In this document: positions 35,053 to 44,616 of the stretch, one piece after another
How the letters are laid out: every line of letters starts with the position of its first letter
Numbering within the stretch: the stretch's first letter is position 1
DNA from: Bacillota bacterium
Lineage (GTDB): Bacteria > Bacillota > Negativicutes > Sporomusales > Sporomusaceae
Direction of reading: 5' to 3'
NCBI GenBank assembly: GCA_023388195.1
Contig: JAEWGR010000007.1
Coordinates: forward strand, 1 to 56,208
Length of the DNA stretch: 56,208 nt
Program-made: the position numbers and the translations under genes
The notes under the pieces: generated by a model
Databases searched by the model: none
What the model saw: the letters and a program-made list of their open reading frames with translations, nothing else
What the model was told of the DNA's origin: nothing

Positions 35053-36312
35053 TCAAGATTCTTTTCTTTTTAAAGCTCCATAGATAATCTGAATGTCTTT
35101 ATTGTTTATTACAAAAAATTCTTTCCATGGAATGTGATAATTTCGTTGAAATATTGTAAGAAAAATTATGCCCGTTATTGTGTAAGATATTACCGTAGCA
35201 ACTGCAGCACCGAGGGTACCTAACATAGGTATCATAATAAAACTCATTAAAACATTTAATGCTACACTACCGAAAAGCACATAAAAATAAACTTTTTTTT
35301 CCCCTTTCGCGAGAAAGAGTGTACCTATCAATTTGAAATAGACCATACTAATTACTCCAATAAACATCACGATGGTTACACCATATGCAGGTAAAAACTC
35401 CTTACCATAAAGAATATACAATATGTCTTTGCCCCAAACAACAATTGAAACAACCATTAAGATAGCCAGCCAGAAATTAAATTTCAATGCTAAAACTACC
35501 TCCTTTATTGCGTCAGAACGAGCCGTCCTGGAAAATAAGACATCCTTAAAAGCCTCCGGCACAATCCAAGCAAACTCGGCAAGTTGAAGCCCTGTGGTAA
35601 AGTAGCCAATCTCAGAATATGAAGCATAATTACCTAATATAAATACACCAATTCGGTAATTTAATATTAACATAATTCCGGTTAACATTGGATAGAAACC
35701 AAAAACAAGTGCTTCTTTTAGTAGCGATCTATTCATAACAATTGGAGTGAATCTGAAAAAAAATAGCAGGATAATTGTGATTAGAATACATTTAATATAG
35801 TTAGCCCCTAAAGCAGACAGTAGGTTAGGAGCAGTAAATGCAAATAAATAAAAAAATGCAGATGCAAACAACAAAGCGTGAATTATATTGATAATATTTG
35901 ATAACCTGATATTCTCCACCATTATAATAAAGTTTAGTTGCTGAGCAAATACCATACAAGGAACAAGAATGGAGACCACCGTAATAATTATGTCTCTAGC
36001 AAAAATCGAAATTAGCAACCCCAATAATATATATGTAATAAATTGTAGCACAAAAATATTAATAAAGTTTCGTGTAATATTCTCAAGCCCGCTCCTTCGG
36101 AAGAAAGGATACGCCTGATAGATACCTAGGTTGAGGATTACAATTAGTAGGTTAATTATATTCAAAATATACGCATACTGACCTTTCAACTCAGGTCCTA
36201 GGTAGCGATTCAAAAAAATAGTTGCCAAAACATTACAAGGAATGATGGCTATTTTCGAAAATACCGAGAAAGCATAATCATTTTTTAGTAATAGCCCCAG
36301 GGAGAAACTCAT
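35053..36312 (-). CDS. Wzx-like polysaccharide flippase
   Basis: This is a polytopic MATE-like (MOP superfamily) membrane protein of 419 residues with about 12 hydrophobic segments, of the oligosaccharide flippase type. It begins with an amphipathic start followed by FSKIAIIPCNVLATIFLNRY and LGPELKGQYAYILNIINLLI, which is typical. It would move lipid-linked repeat units across the inner membrane. Its ATG overlaps the murA-like stop codon (ATGA), so it is translationally coupled to it. Confidence 0.9.
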   Translation of the reverse strand: MSFSLGLLLKNDYAFSVFSKIAIIPCNVLATIFLNRYLGPELKGQYAYILNIINLLIVILNLGIYQAYPFFRRSGLENITRNFINIFVLQFITYILLGLLISIFARDIIITVVSILVPCMVFAQQLNFIIMVENIRLSNIINIIHALLFASAFFYLFAFTAPNLLSALGANYIKCILITIILLFFFRFTPIVMNRSLLKEALVFGFYPMLTGIMLILNYRIGVFILGNYASYSEIGYFTTGLQLAEFAWIVPEAFKDVLFSRTARSDAIKEVVLALKFNFWLAILMVVSIVVWGKDILYILYGKEFLPAYGVTIVMFIGVISMVYFKLIGTLFLAKGEKKVYFYVLFGSVALNVLMSFIMIPMLGTLGAAVATVISYTITGIIFLTIFQRNYHIPWKEFFVINNKDIQIIYGALKRKES

Positions 36313-37559
36313 TCCCGATCAACCTTGCAACCAAGTCTATTAAGCTTATTAGAAAAGTTTTCATAACCGCGCTCGACCTGATATGTGTTTCTCACTATAG
36401 TGTAGTCTTCAGCAGCACATCCTAACATTATGAGGGCAGCTCCCGCTCGCAGATCTGTTGCAATCACCTCGCATCCTTTTACCGGACCACCTTTGATTAT
36501 GGCACAATTATGGTAATTAACAATGTTTATCCCTAGCTTTTTAAATTCATCTACATACTGAAACCGTTTAGTAAATCGAGTATCCGTCACAATAGACTCG
36601 CCTATAATTGTTGCGGCGAGTGCTGCAAATAAGGGTTGCATATCAGAGTTTATTCCTGGGTACGGAGCTGTGGCCATACTGAATGGTTTTAACTCCTTCC
36701 CCCTGGCACTTGCATAAACATTGCCTCCCCACTCAAAAATATCCATCCCAATACTCCTAAGTAAACTAACGTCTTCCTCAATCTTCTCAGTACAAAAATC
36801 TCTAATACACACTTCGCCACGAGTCATACCAGCCAAAACCATAAAGGAAATACCTTCATGGCAATCACTCATTACTGTATACTCTCCCCCAGAGAGTTCA
36901 GCAACACCATCCACTTCAATATACCTAGTACTATAGCGGATTTTTGCACCCATTAAATTGAGGAATTTAATCAAATCAATTACCTCTGGGCGGGTATTAG
37001 CATTTCGTACAACCGTCCTGCCCTCTGCTGTTGCTGCAGCAAGAATAACGTTTTCGCTTCCGCTAGTTGTAGCTGTATGAAAAGTGAGATCCGCTCCATG
37101 AAGCTTATCATTTAATTTTGCAGTGATATACCCTTGCGTATCTTCGACGTCTGCTCCCATCCTACCGAGAGACTCCAAGTGAATGTCATACCTACGGTCA
37201 CCTAGATTGCAGCCCCCAGGAGAAGGAACTCGTACCTCACCACAACGACTTAATAAGAGTGATAGCAACAATAGCGAATAGCGAATTTTGTTTGCATCAG
37301 CACTTACACAATGATTAATGCTTGTAATTTTGCTATTCCTAAATAGGATAGTAGAGTTTCCTTTTATTTCGATGATAAAACCACTAGCCCTAAGAACCTC
37401 AATTAAAATGATAACGTCATTAAGCTTGAGCGGGATATTATGCAATATCACATCTCCTGAACACATGCATGCAGCAACAATTATTGGTAGTGATGCATTC
37501 TTAGCACCACTTAGTGAAATTTCACCTAAAACTTTTTTACAACGATAAATTTTATACAC
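36309..37559 (-). CDS. MurA-like UDP-GlcNAc enolpyruvyl transferase
   Basis: MurA transfers enolpyruvate from phosphoenolpyruvate to UDP-GlcNAc. The active-site features are all here: the SGAKNASLPI Lys-Asn pair near the start, the catalytic cysteine loop PSPGGCNLGDRRYDIH, and TRFTKRFQYVDEFKKLG near the end. The GTG at 37559 has a GAGGGG site and gives 416 residues; an in-frame ATG further up lies inside murB. A murA gene linked by 4-base overlap to a flippase and lying beside murB inside a polysaccharide operon suggests a dedicated copy that makes a lactyl or muramic sugar, not the housekeeping enzyme. It could also be the cell's second murA. Confidence 0.9.
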   Translation of the reverse strand: MYKIYRCKKVLGEISLSGAKNASLPIIVAACMCSGDVILHNIPLKLNDVIILIEVLRASGFIIEIKGNSTILFRNSKITSINHCVSADANKIRYSLLLLSLLLSRCGEVRVPSPGGCNLGDRRYDIHLESLGRMGADVEDTQGYITAKLNDKLHGADLTFHTATTSGSENVILAAATAEGRTVVRNANTRPEVIDLIKFLNLMGAKIRYSTRYIEVDGVAELSGGEYTVMSDCHEGISFMVLAGMTRGEVCIRDFCTEKIEEDVSLLRSIGMDIFEWGGNVYASARGKELKPFSMATAPYPGINSDMQPLFAALAATIIGESIVTDTRFTKRFQYVDEFKKLGINIVNYHNCAIIKGGPVKGCEVIATDLRAGAALIMLGCAAEDYTIVRNTYQVERGYENFSNKLNRLGCKVDRE

Positions 37560-37570
37560 ATTTTCACCCC

Positions 37571-38446
37571 TCAAATAGTATTCCATTCCAACTCTAGTTC
37601 AATGCCAAACTTTTTTTTTACTCTTTCCTGACAAAGTTCTATAAGATATTGCAAATCATCATATGTGGAATCGCCTGTATTTATAATAAATCCAGAATGT
37701 TTATCGGAAATCATTGCACCATTTCGTTGCACCCCACGTAAACCGGCATCATTTATCAACTTCCAAACAAGCATTTCCTTTCCTTTCACTAGAGGACGCT
37801 TAAATACACTACCTGCATTTGGATAATTACGTGGCTGTTTTATGTATCTATCCTCTTTTGTTGCAAGTATTTTTTTTAAGGACTCTTCATAATTACCCTT
37901 ATAATAAACAAATCCACATTCTAGAATTACATGTCCACCTTGATTGAAAATTGATGAACGGCGATCAAAATCTTGCCTTTCGACTTTTCGTTCAATTTCC
38001 GTGCCTAGCTTAATATCATAGTACCTCACTCGTTTTACTACATCTCCGATATTATCCTTGTAAGTCCCAGCATTCATGACAACTCCGCCACCGACCGTAC
38101 CTGGAATATCCTCTAAGAACTCGAAGCCAGCAGCACTATTTTCCAAAGCAAACCAGCTCAACAGAGAAAGAGACACTCCGGCCTCAGCAATAATTTCTTG
38201 GTTTCTCCATACCAGACTGTCTAGCAGTTTTAGACTAACAAAAAGATAAGACGAATCATAGTGTTTGCGGGATAAGAGTATATTTGTCCCTTTACCAAGT
38301 AATATTATCCTCCCTCCCCCGAAAGCTTCAAATAAGTCAGTAACCCCTTGTTGATTATGTGGTAACACTATTTTATCGGCAATGGCGTTAAGTCCTAAAG
38401 AGTTATATGGCTTAAGGGATTGATTGTGCAAAATTGTAAAATTCAT
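37571..38446 (-). CDS. MurB-like UDP-N-acetylenolpyruvoylglucosamine reductase
   Basis: MurB reduces the enolpyruvyl product of MurA to the lactyl ether using FAD and NADPH. The FAD motifs LLGKGTNILLS and DIPGTVGGGVVMNAGTYKDN are present, as are RRSSIF, PRNYPNAGSVFKRP with the catalytic serine, and AGLRGVQRNGAMISDKHSGF. At 291 residues it matches the shorter MurB type. It overlaps the polymerase gene by 4 bases (ATGA) and precedes the murA-like gene by 11 bases. Because the whole active site is kept, both enzymes should be functional. Confidence 0.9.
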   Translation of the reverse strand: MNFTILHNQSLKPYNSLGLNAIADKIVLPHNQQGVTDLFEAFGGGRIILLGKGTNILLSRKHYDSSYLFVSLKLLDSLVWRNQEIIAEAGVSLSLLSWFALENSAAGFEFLEDIPGTVGGGVVMNAGTYKDNIGDVVKRVRYYDIKLGTEIERKVERQDFDRRSSIFNQGGHVILECGFVYYKGNYEESLKKILATKEDRYIKQPRNYPNAGSVFKRPLVKGKEMLVWKLINDAGLRGVQRNGAMISDKHSGFIINTGDSTYDDLQYLIELCQERVKKKFGIELELEWNTI

Positions 38447-39675
38447 GGGTGACTACCCCTTTTCTGGTTATTTAAGTCAAAGGTGACTTCATCATACCTA
38501 TTAGAATTATTATGCGAAAGCTTAGTCACCGCTAGTGCTAAAACATAAATATCAATTATTTGAACCCAATAATAATATACGGCACCAATCCCTAGAATAA
38601 AAATCCCTGCCATTAGACTTAAAAACATTGATATATCTATCCGTTTTGGTTCATTTATTAGCTTTTTCCTCAGCCTTACATAAATCACAATCGGGAGTGC
38701 ATAATGGACTACTAAACCTATAAAACCAAGGTCTACAAGTAACTCAATGTAATTGTTATGAGCATACATATGTTTAGCAGGGTATAAATAAGCAAAAGTA
38801 TCCAGTCCGTATCCCAAAAGTATAGAATCAGCGAATATTGATAATCCAAAACTGATCATGTTTAATCTTGCACTGACTGATAAATCTATCTCCCCATCAC
38901 CCATTATTATATTGATTATACCATCAATACGATTGCCAACCGTTTCACTGAAAACGGAATTAGAATCAGCAATAAAATAATACAAGGTGAAAACCAAAGC
39001 CAAAACAGACATAACCACTTTTAGCTTCCTTTTTAATGAACTAGGGTAATTGCTGACTGCGAAAACGATTATTACCATAAACATGAGAAAAGAGTTGCGC
39101 GAGCCAGATAGACCCAGACCACCCAAAAGTATAAATGCTGACACGAAATAGAATACTCGCCATTTTAAATTCCTCTCTGTTAGATAAAGGTATGATGAAA
39201 ACAAACAGGAAATAGCTGTCATGGTGCCAAGGTAATTGGCGTTAATATATCCTGCTCCAAATCGCTGTCTATCCGTTAACTCTGATATATCTTGGGTCAA
39301 GATAAGAAATAATAGAAGAGTAAGGCCTCCGTAAACGAAATACCTTAATATTTTCTTTATATTATCAAAAGAGTCGATGTAAGAAGTCCAGCATACTCCA
39401 TTGATAAAAGTAAATAGGACGACGACGCTTCGCTTAAAAGATTCTTCCGGCTCAATAGAATAGAAAATAGATATTACACAAAGACAAGTAAATGCTCCAT
39501 GTAACACAACAACAGGTGTAAAAGCTAACTTCTTTTGGTATTTCATGATGCCCAAAAGCAAAAGGAAATTAGTTAATATACCAATTATATAAATATATAT
39601 ACTTGACTCTTCATTATAAAAGATAAATAAACTGACCACATGGGCCATTAATCCTAATTCAATAAGTTTTTTCAT
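38443..39675 (-). CDS. Wzy-like polysaccharide polymerase (O-antigen ligase family)
   Basis: This is an integral membrane protein of 410 residues with about 10-11 hydrophobic segments. The large extracytoplasmic loop around residues 265-310 contains LGYGLDTFAYLYPAKHMYAH followed by NNYIELLVDLGFIG, the hallmark of the O-antigen ligase/polymerase family. It would join repeat units on the outer face of the inner membrane. An AGAGG site precedes the ATG. It is coupled by overlap to murB. Confidence 0.88.
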   Translation of the reverse strand: MKKLIELGLMAHVVSLFIFYNEESSIYIYIIGILTNFLLLLGIMKYQKKLAFTPVVVLHGAFTCLCVISIFYSIEPEESFKRSVVVLFTFINGVCWTSYIDSFDNIKKILRYFVYGGLTLLLFLILTQDISELTDRQRFGAGYINANYLGTMTAISCLFSSYLYLTERNLKWRVFYFVSAFILLGGLGLSGSRNSFLMFMVIIVFAVSNYPSSLKRKLKVVMSVLALVFTLYYFIADSNSVFSETVGNRIDGIINIIMGDGEIDLSVSARLNMISFGLSIFADSILLGYGLDTFAYLYPAKHMYAHNNYIELLVDLGFIGLVVHYALPIVIYVRLRKKLINEPKRIDISMFLSLMAGIFILGIGAVYYYWVQIIDIYVLALAVTKLSHNNSNRYDEVTFDLNNQKRGSHP

Positions 39676-39854
39676 TTTTTCCTCTTTGAGCCTAGAATGT
39701 GAATGTAAATATATAGAATGAACTCATTTCAACTTTGAGAGAATAAATAACGATGTTAATTAGGCACCATTATGCAAAATTCTAGATATAAAGGACTGGT
39801 GGCGTAAAAATTAAAATTCTAAGAATACGTATATATTACTTTCACCAATATATT

Positions 39855-41762
39855 TTATTGTGATGTTATAACAGCGTATACATTTTCTGCTTGATTTTGT
39901 TCGACTTTTAAATCGCCTTTTGCATTTTTCATTTCAACTTCACAGTACTTGTCTCTAGCATTACTATACGCTGGAACTATCTTAACTAATATTGATATAA
40001 TTTCTTCTGAATCAAATGCGATTTTGAGACACTCTAATCCGTTTTGTAATTGTTGAGCATTTACCATCTTAAGATTCGCTATATAAATTTTCTTATTTTT
40101 AGTAGAAGTGATTCCCTCTTCTGCGGTGAGTAATTCCTCATAGAGTTTCTCACCAGGCCTTAATCCTGTAAATTGAATATCAATATCTCGGCCAAGTTTT
40201 AATCCCGAAAGTTCAATTAAATCGGTAGCCATATCTATAATTTTAACCGGCTTACCCATATCAAGAACGAATACTTCGCCACCATTTGCCAATGCACCAG
40301 CCTGCAAAACCAGCTGTGTAGCTTCTGGAATTGTCATAAAATACCGATTCATATCTGGATGTGTTATCGTAATTGGCCCACCCTTAGCTATCTGTTTCTT
40401 AAAAAGTGGAACAACACTACCCCGGCTCCCTAAAACATTTCCAAATCGCACAGCAGCATATTTAGTATTGCTTACCTGATTCATATTCTGAATCACAAGC
40501 TCGGCAACCCGTTTCGTTGCCCCCATAACACTGGTGGGATTAACAGCCTTGTCGGTTGAAATCATGATAAAAATCTCAGTACCAGCTTTGTCTGCCGCTT
40601 GAGCAACCGTCTTGGTTCCAAAAATATTATTTTGGACTGCTTCTACTGGTTGAGCTTCCATTAACGGAACATGCTTGTGAGCAGCTGCATGAAACACTAC
40701 CTGGGGCCTAAAATGATCAAAGATATAGTGGACTCTACTCTCGTCCTTAACATCTGCGATAATGGGTTCAATTTTGAATTCACTATAAATTTCTCTCAGT
40801 TCTCTGTGAATTTCATAAATGCTGTTTTCACCTTTGCCTAATAATATCATTTGATTAGGACTCAGCTTAGCAATCTGCCGGCAAAGCTCTGACCCAATCG
40901 ACCCACCAGCACCTGTGATTAAAACCCGTTTCCCTGTAAGAAAACCTGCAACCTCTTGTAAATTCAATTTGACCGGGTCACGACGCAATAAATCTTCCAA
41001 ATCAACATCGCGCAATTGGTTAAGCGATACTTTGCCATTCATTAGGTCATATAATCCGGGCAATACTTTAACCATACAGCCAGTTTTTTTGCATCCTTTC
41101 ACAATATCCCGCAACTTCGGCCCACCTAAAGAAGGAATGGCAATAATAATCTCTTTCACTTGGTATTCTACCGTAATACGGGCAATATCCCGGCAATCCC
41201 CCAGTATTTTTACACCATACAACCTCTGGTTATGCTTATATACATCATCATCAATAAACCCGATTATTTTTTTCGTATCACTATACCGCTGATTGATCTC
41301 TCGAGCAATCACAGCCCCTGCGTCACCGGCCCCTACAATTAGCACGTTAGTTACTTGACCTAGGCGACTGTGGCATATAAAATGATAAACTCGAATAAAC
41401 AGCCTGCTCGCCCCAATAAGAAGAATAACAAGGAGCCAGCTGATAATTGGAATACTTCTGGGAATATTAGCCCCAGTAACATTCATATAGACCCCAATTA
41501 TAATACTACTGATAGTGACTGCCGAAATAATTCCAATCAATTCATGGATACTAGCATATCGCCATAACCGCTGATATAGGCCAAACATATAGAAAACAAC
41601 CAGTCTGATAACAATAATCTCTGGTATATAGTTAACAAAAAGTTCAAGGTAACGCTTATTCATCAGTCCCTCAAACCTGAGGCATAAAGCAATAAACGGC
41701 ACCAAAGCAACAATGGTCGCATCAACTAACACCAGGCACAGCGACACTATCTTACGTCGCAC
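39855..41762 (-). CDS. UDP-sugar 4,6-dehydratase/epimerase with membrane domain (PglF/WbpM/CapD type)
   Basis: This is a large membrane-bound nucleotide sugar dehydratase, which in PglF/WbpM removes water from UDP-GlcNAc to give the 4-keto-6-deoxy sugar that an aminotransferase uses. Four N-terminal membrane helices (about residues 1-115) lead to a first Rossmann-like domain (VLIVGAGDAGAVIAREINQR) and a catalytic second one (VLITGAGGSIGSELCRQIAK). The catalytic segment is STDKAVNPTSVMGATKRVAE, with Met-Lys in place of Tyr-Lys, as in the large dehydratases. The 635-residue length is normal. Start is GTG with a TGAGGAG site. Confidence 0.94.
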   Translation of the reverse strand: MRRKIVSLCLVLVDATIVALVPFIALCLRFEGLMNKRYLELFVNYIPEIIVIRLVVFYMFGLYQRLWRYASIHELIGIISAVTISSIIIGVYMNVTGANIPRSIPIISWLLVILLIGASRLFIRVYHFICHSRLGQVTNVLIVGAGDAGAVIAREINQRYSDTKKIIGFIDDDVYKHNQRLYGVKILGDCRDIARITVEYQVKEIIIAIPSLGGPKLRDIVKGCKKTGCMVKVLPGLYDLMNGKVSLNQLRDVDLEDLLRRDPVKLNLQEVAGFLTGKRVLITGAGGSIGSELCRQIAKLSPNQMILLGKGENSIYEIHRELREIYSEFKIEPIIADVKDESRVHYIFDHFRPQVVFHAAAHKHVPLMEAQPVEAVQNNIFGTKTVAQAADKAGTEIFIMISTDKAVNPTSVMGATKRVAELVIQNMNQVSNTKYAAVRFGNVLGSRGSVVPLFKKQIAKGGPITITHPDMNRYFMTIPEATQLVLQAGALANGGEVFVLDMGKPVKIIDMATDLIELSGLKLGRDIDIQFTGLRPGEKLYEELLTAEEGITSTKNKKIYIANLKMVNAQQLQNGLECLKIAFDSEEIISILVKIVPAYSNARDKYCEVEMKNAKGDLKVEQNQAENVYAVITSQ

Positions 41763-41779
41763 AAGACCACTCCTCAGTC

Positions 41780-42466
41780 TTACTTAGCTTTTTTCTCATT
41801 CCCATAATAATAGTAATAATATGCGTGTTCCTCTTCAATCTCGACCTTATTCAGGATAACTCCCAGTATATGACCATTTGCTTTGAGGAGCAGTTCCTTG
41901 GCTTTTTGCGCCATCTCCGGCCTGACATTTCCCGCCCCTAATACTAACAGGATGCCATCAACTCTGGCTGCCAAAACACAGGCATCGGTGACGGCCACTG
42001 TAGGCGGCGCATCAATAATTACAATATCAGCCAACCCTTTCAAACATTCAATAATTTCCCGCATTTTAGCTGACCCCAATAGTTCTGACGGATTAGGCGG
42101 TATTGGACCGCTGGTCAGCACCTGCAAATTATCAATGCCTGTATCCTGAATCAAATCGGCAACCGGCCGATCTTCAACCAGAATGTTAGTTACCCCTCGG
42201 TTCCTCTTGCCGAAGATCTTGTGCTGCACCGGCTTACGAAGGTCGCAGTCAACTATAATCACCTTTTTCCCCGACTGGGCCATAGCCACCGCCGTGTTGG
42301 CCGTTGTCGTCGATTTGCCTTCCCCCGGACCGGCACTAGTAAACATGATGACCCGCAAGTCTGTGTCGACCCTGGCAAACTGAATATTGGTCCTCATCGT
42401 CCGATAAGCCTCGGCAATCGGTGACTTCGCGTCCTCATGGACAATGAGCTGTCGCTTCTGAGCCAT
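41780..42466 (-). CDS. CpsD/CapB-type bacterial tyrosine kinase (BY-kinase)
   Basis: BY-kinases autophosphorylate on a C-terminal tyrosine cluster and control chain length and export of polysaccharide. Walker A FTSAGPGEGKSTT, Walker A' IIVDCDLRKP and Walker B IVIIDAPPT are present, and the protein ends in a run of six tyrosines (HAYYYYYYGNEKKAK). The kinase is separate from its membrane activator, as in Gram-positive systems, though the exporter Wza is of outer-membrane type. It lies 20 bases after the Wzz-like gene. The matching phosphatase is probably the PHP protein at 17155-17952. Confidence 0.95.
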   Translation of the reverse strand: MAQKRQLIVHEDAKSPIAEAYRTMRTNIQFARVDTDLRVIMFTSAGPGEGKSTTTANTAVAMAQSGKKVIIVDCDLRKPVQHKIFGKRNRGVTNILVEDRPVADLIQDTGIDNLQVLTSGPIPPNPSELLGSAKMREIIECLKGLADIVIIDAPPTVAVTDACVLAARVDGILLVLGAGNVRPEMAQKAKELLLKANGHILGVILNKVEIEEEHAYYYYYYGNEKKAK

Positions 42467-42486
42467 AATTCACCCTCTCCCTAGAC

Positions 42487-43947
42487 TTAGGCCTTATGGC
42501 CAATCTTAGTTTTTAAAAATTCCGTAAACCTTGTAATCAAACTGGTATTGCGGGGTGACATATCACTTTCAAAGTCAGGGATACTGCCAATAACCGGCAA
42601 GTCCAGATATTGTTTGACATCGTCAGCTGTTCTAATGGTTTTGTTGACATATTCGGTAAAGAAGGCAATACCAGTCCCCGTAAACAACCCCAGAATGACA
42701 GCAATCAAAATATTAAGTATCTTCTTGGGCTTTATAGGATCCTCCGGTGCTATTGCCTTATCAATAATCTGCACATCAGTCGGCTCCATAACCTCACTGA
42801 TCCGAGCTTCTTCATAGCGTTTAGCCAGCATAATATAAATCTCCTGGGCCACATTAGCATCGCGGGCTACCTTAATCAGGCCCTGCTCTTTGGCTGGCAG
42901 TTTGGCTACCTCCCGGCTGCCCTCAAGGATAATTTGGTTGATGGCCTGCTGTTGAGCACTGGCCACGGCGATTTCGGCCTGGGCCTGGATTTGAGTTTGT
43001 TGCAGACCCTGGTAAATCGGGTTGATAGAGGGCGAGTCAGCATTAACGACCCGACCAATCTCTGCCGCCAGCATTGCTTTCGTTTCTTTAATCGCTGCCT
43101 GAATGGCGATCACTTTCGGGTGCTTATTAGTATAATTGGATAACAGGCTTACGAGCTCAATCTCCAATTCTGTCAGCTTGGACTTATACTGCTGAATCAG
43201 AGCATTGTCAGCCACAACACCCTGATTTTGACTGCCCAGTTGCTGTTCCACACTAGCCAGCTTAGCCTGCGACGCCGCCTGGGCCACCTTATTCTCGGCG
43301 GCAAGTTTATCAATGCTGGCAACTTTGTCTAATAGAGCTTTGGATTCCTGCGACGGATCAACCAGCTTCTGCTCCTGCTTATATTTCTGCAACACAGCCT
43401 CAGCCTGTTCCAGTTCCGCTTTTGACTCCTTTAACCGTAGGCCGATAAATTCTTTGACCGTCGATTGCTCGCCCCGAACAAGGGCAGTCATTCTGCTCAG
43501 GAATACATCTATCAGCGTATTTGCGACTTCTTCTGCCTCTTCAGGTGAACCGGCCTGAATCTTGACATTCAGTATCTCCGTATCTTTCACAGGCTGGGTC
43601 GAAATACGTTTCAACATACCTTCGTATGTAGGCGGTTCCTCTTTATCGGCCTGGGTCTTGTCAATGACCGCCTGCACGACAGTCCGGCTCTTAATAATTT
43701 CGGCATAAGTAGACATCAGTTGTTTGGTCCCCATTGGGTTGCCTGTCGGCAGGTCAGCCAGAAGCGAGTTGGCCAGCCCCTTAGGCTGCTTGACCCGAAT
43801 GGACGTTTCAGCCTCGTAAGTAGGGGGAATAAGGAAACTGACAACTGTAGCAAGACTTACAAACAGTAGCAAAGTCCCCAAGATCAGCTTCCGTTTCTTT
43901 TTTATAGTTTTAAGTATCTCTCTTAGGTCCAGTGTGGTTTCGTCCAC
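42487..43947 (-). CDS. Wzz/GumC-like polysaccharide chain-length and export regulator
   Basis: This is a polysaccharide co-polymerase of 486 residues. An N-terminal membrane helix (about residues 20-39, ILGTLLLFVSLATVVSFLIP) is followed by a long periplasmic helical coiled-coil region, then PIKPKKILNILIAVILGLFT at the second membrane helix with the proline-rich motif. It lacks its own kinase domain. The start is GTG with a GGAGGTAACG site. Together with Wza (upstream) and the BY-kinase (downstream) it forms the Wza-Wzc-like export module in split form. Confidence 0.93.
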   Translation of the reverse strand: MDETTLDLREILKTIKKKRKLILGTLLLFVSLATVVSFLIPPTYEAETSIRVKQPKGLANSLLADLPTGNPMGTKQLMSTYAEIIKSRTVVQAVIDKTQADKEEPPTYEGMLKRISTQPVKDTEILNVKIQAGSPEEAEEVANTLIDVFLSRMTALVRGEQSTVKEFIGLRLKESKAELEQAEAVLQKYKQEQKLVDPSQESKALLDKVASIDKLAAENKVAQAASQAKLASVEQQLGSQNQGVVADNALIQQYKSKLTELEIELVSLLSNYTNKHPKVIAIQAAIKETKAMLAAEIGRVVNADSPSINPIYQGLQQTQIQAQAEIAVASAQQQAINQIILEGSREVAKLPAKEQGLIKVARDANVAQEIYIMLAKRYEEARISEVMEPTDVQIIDKAIAPEDPIKPKKILNILIAVILGLFTGTGIAFFTEYVNKTIRTADDVKQYLDLPVIGSIPDFESDMSPRNTSLITRFTEFLKTKIGHKA

Positions 43948-43983
43948 TGCGTTACCTCCAAATGTAATCTAGCCTATTCTTAC

Positions 43984-44616
43984 TTAATCATTATTGATTC
44001 TATCGAGCTGATATGTAGCTGAAATCCATGGCAGAATATCCTTGGCAAAGTCAATCCGGTTATTCTTCGTCAGATAAACAATGTCACCTTCCTGCAGGGG
44101 AATGTTTTGCGATAGGTCGCCCTTCTCCAGCAGGTTGAGCAGATTTATTTTGATGGGCGCCTTGGGTTGTTCACTGCGAATGACATATACCTTCTTTTTG
44201 GCGGCATCTTTGGTATAGCTACCGGCGCTGCTGAGGGCATCGATCAAATTATGCTGTTTTTCAATCTCATACATACCCGGTTTAAATACCTCTCCCAGCA
44301 CATATACACGGGTTGTCCTGAACTTGACCACATTGACGCTGACAACCGGGTCCTTCAGGTATTGGCTGAGCTTCGCCGTAATTGCCGCCGACAGGTCACC
44401 GGAACTAAGGCCGGACGCCTGCAGTTCTCCCGCGAGGGGAATTGTCAGCTTGCCGTCAGGCCTAATCGGGAGTTGATCGATTTTCAATTCCTCAAAGCCC
44501 CAGACCTGGATGGCCAGCACATCACCAGGGCCTAGCTGATAGTCCTGGGCCATGATCGGCAGGGCCAGCATCATGATAAAAGATAAAAGAATTAATACAG
44601 TTACCGGTCGTCGCAT
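43984..44616 (-). CDS. wza: Wza-like polysaccharide export protein (periplasmic/outer membrane)
   Basis: This is a polysaccharide biosynthesis/export family protein of 210 residues with a signal peptide (MRRPVTVLILLSFIMMLALP, cleavage probably after IMA). The PES domain begins YQLGPGDVLAIQVWGFEELK, and an SLBB-like domain follows from VYVLGEVFKPGMYEIE. There is no lipobox cysteine. A Wza-type protein implies an outer membrane, which makes a Negativicute likely. It is the first gene of the polysaccharide operon, with a strong AAGGAGGAG site and a leader of about 290 bases. Confidence 0.93.
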   Translation of the reverse strand: MRRPVTVLILLSFIMMLALPIMAQDYQLGPGDVLAIQVWGFEELKIDQLPIRPDGKLTIPLAGELQASGLSSGDLSAAITAKLSQYLKDPVVSVNVVKFRTTRVYVLGEVFKPGMYEIEKQHNLIDALSSAGSYTKDAAKKKVYVIRSEQPKAPIKINLLNLLEKGDLSQNIPLQEGDIVYLTKNNRIDFAKDILPWISATYQLDRINND

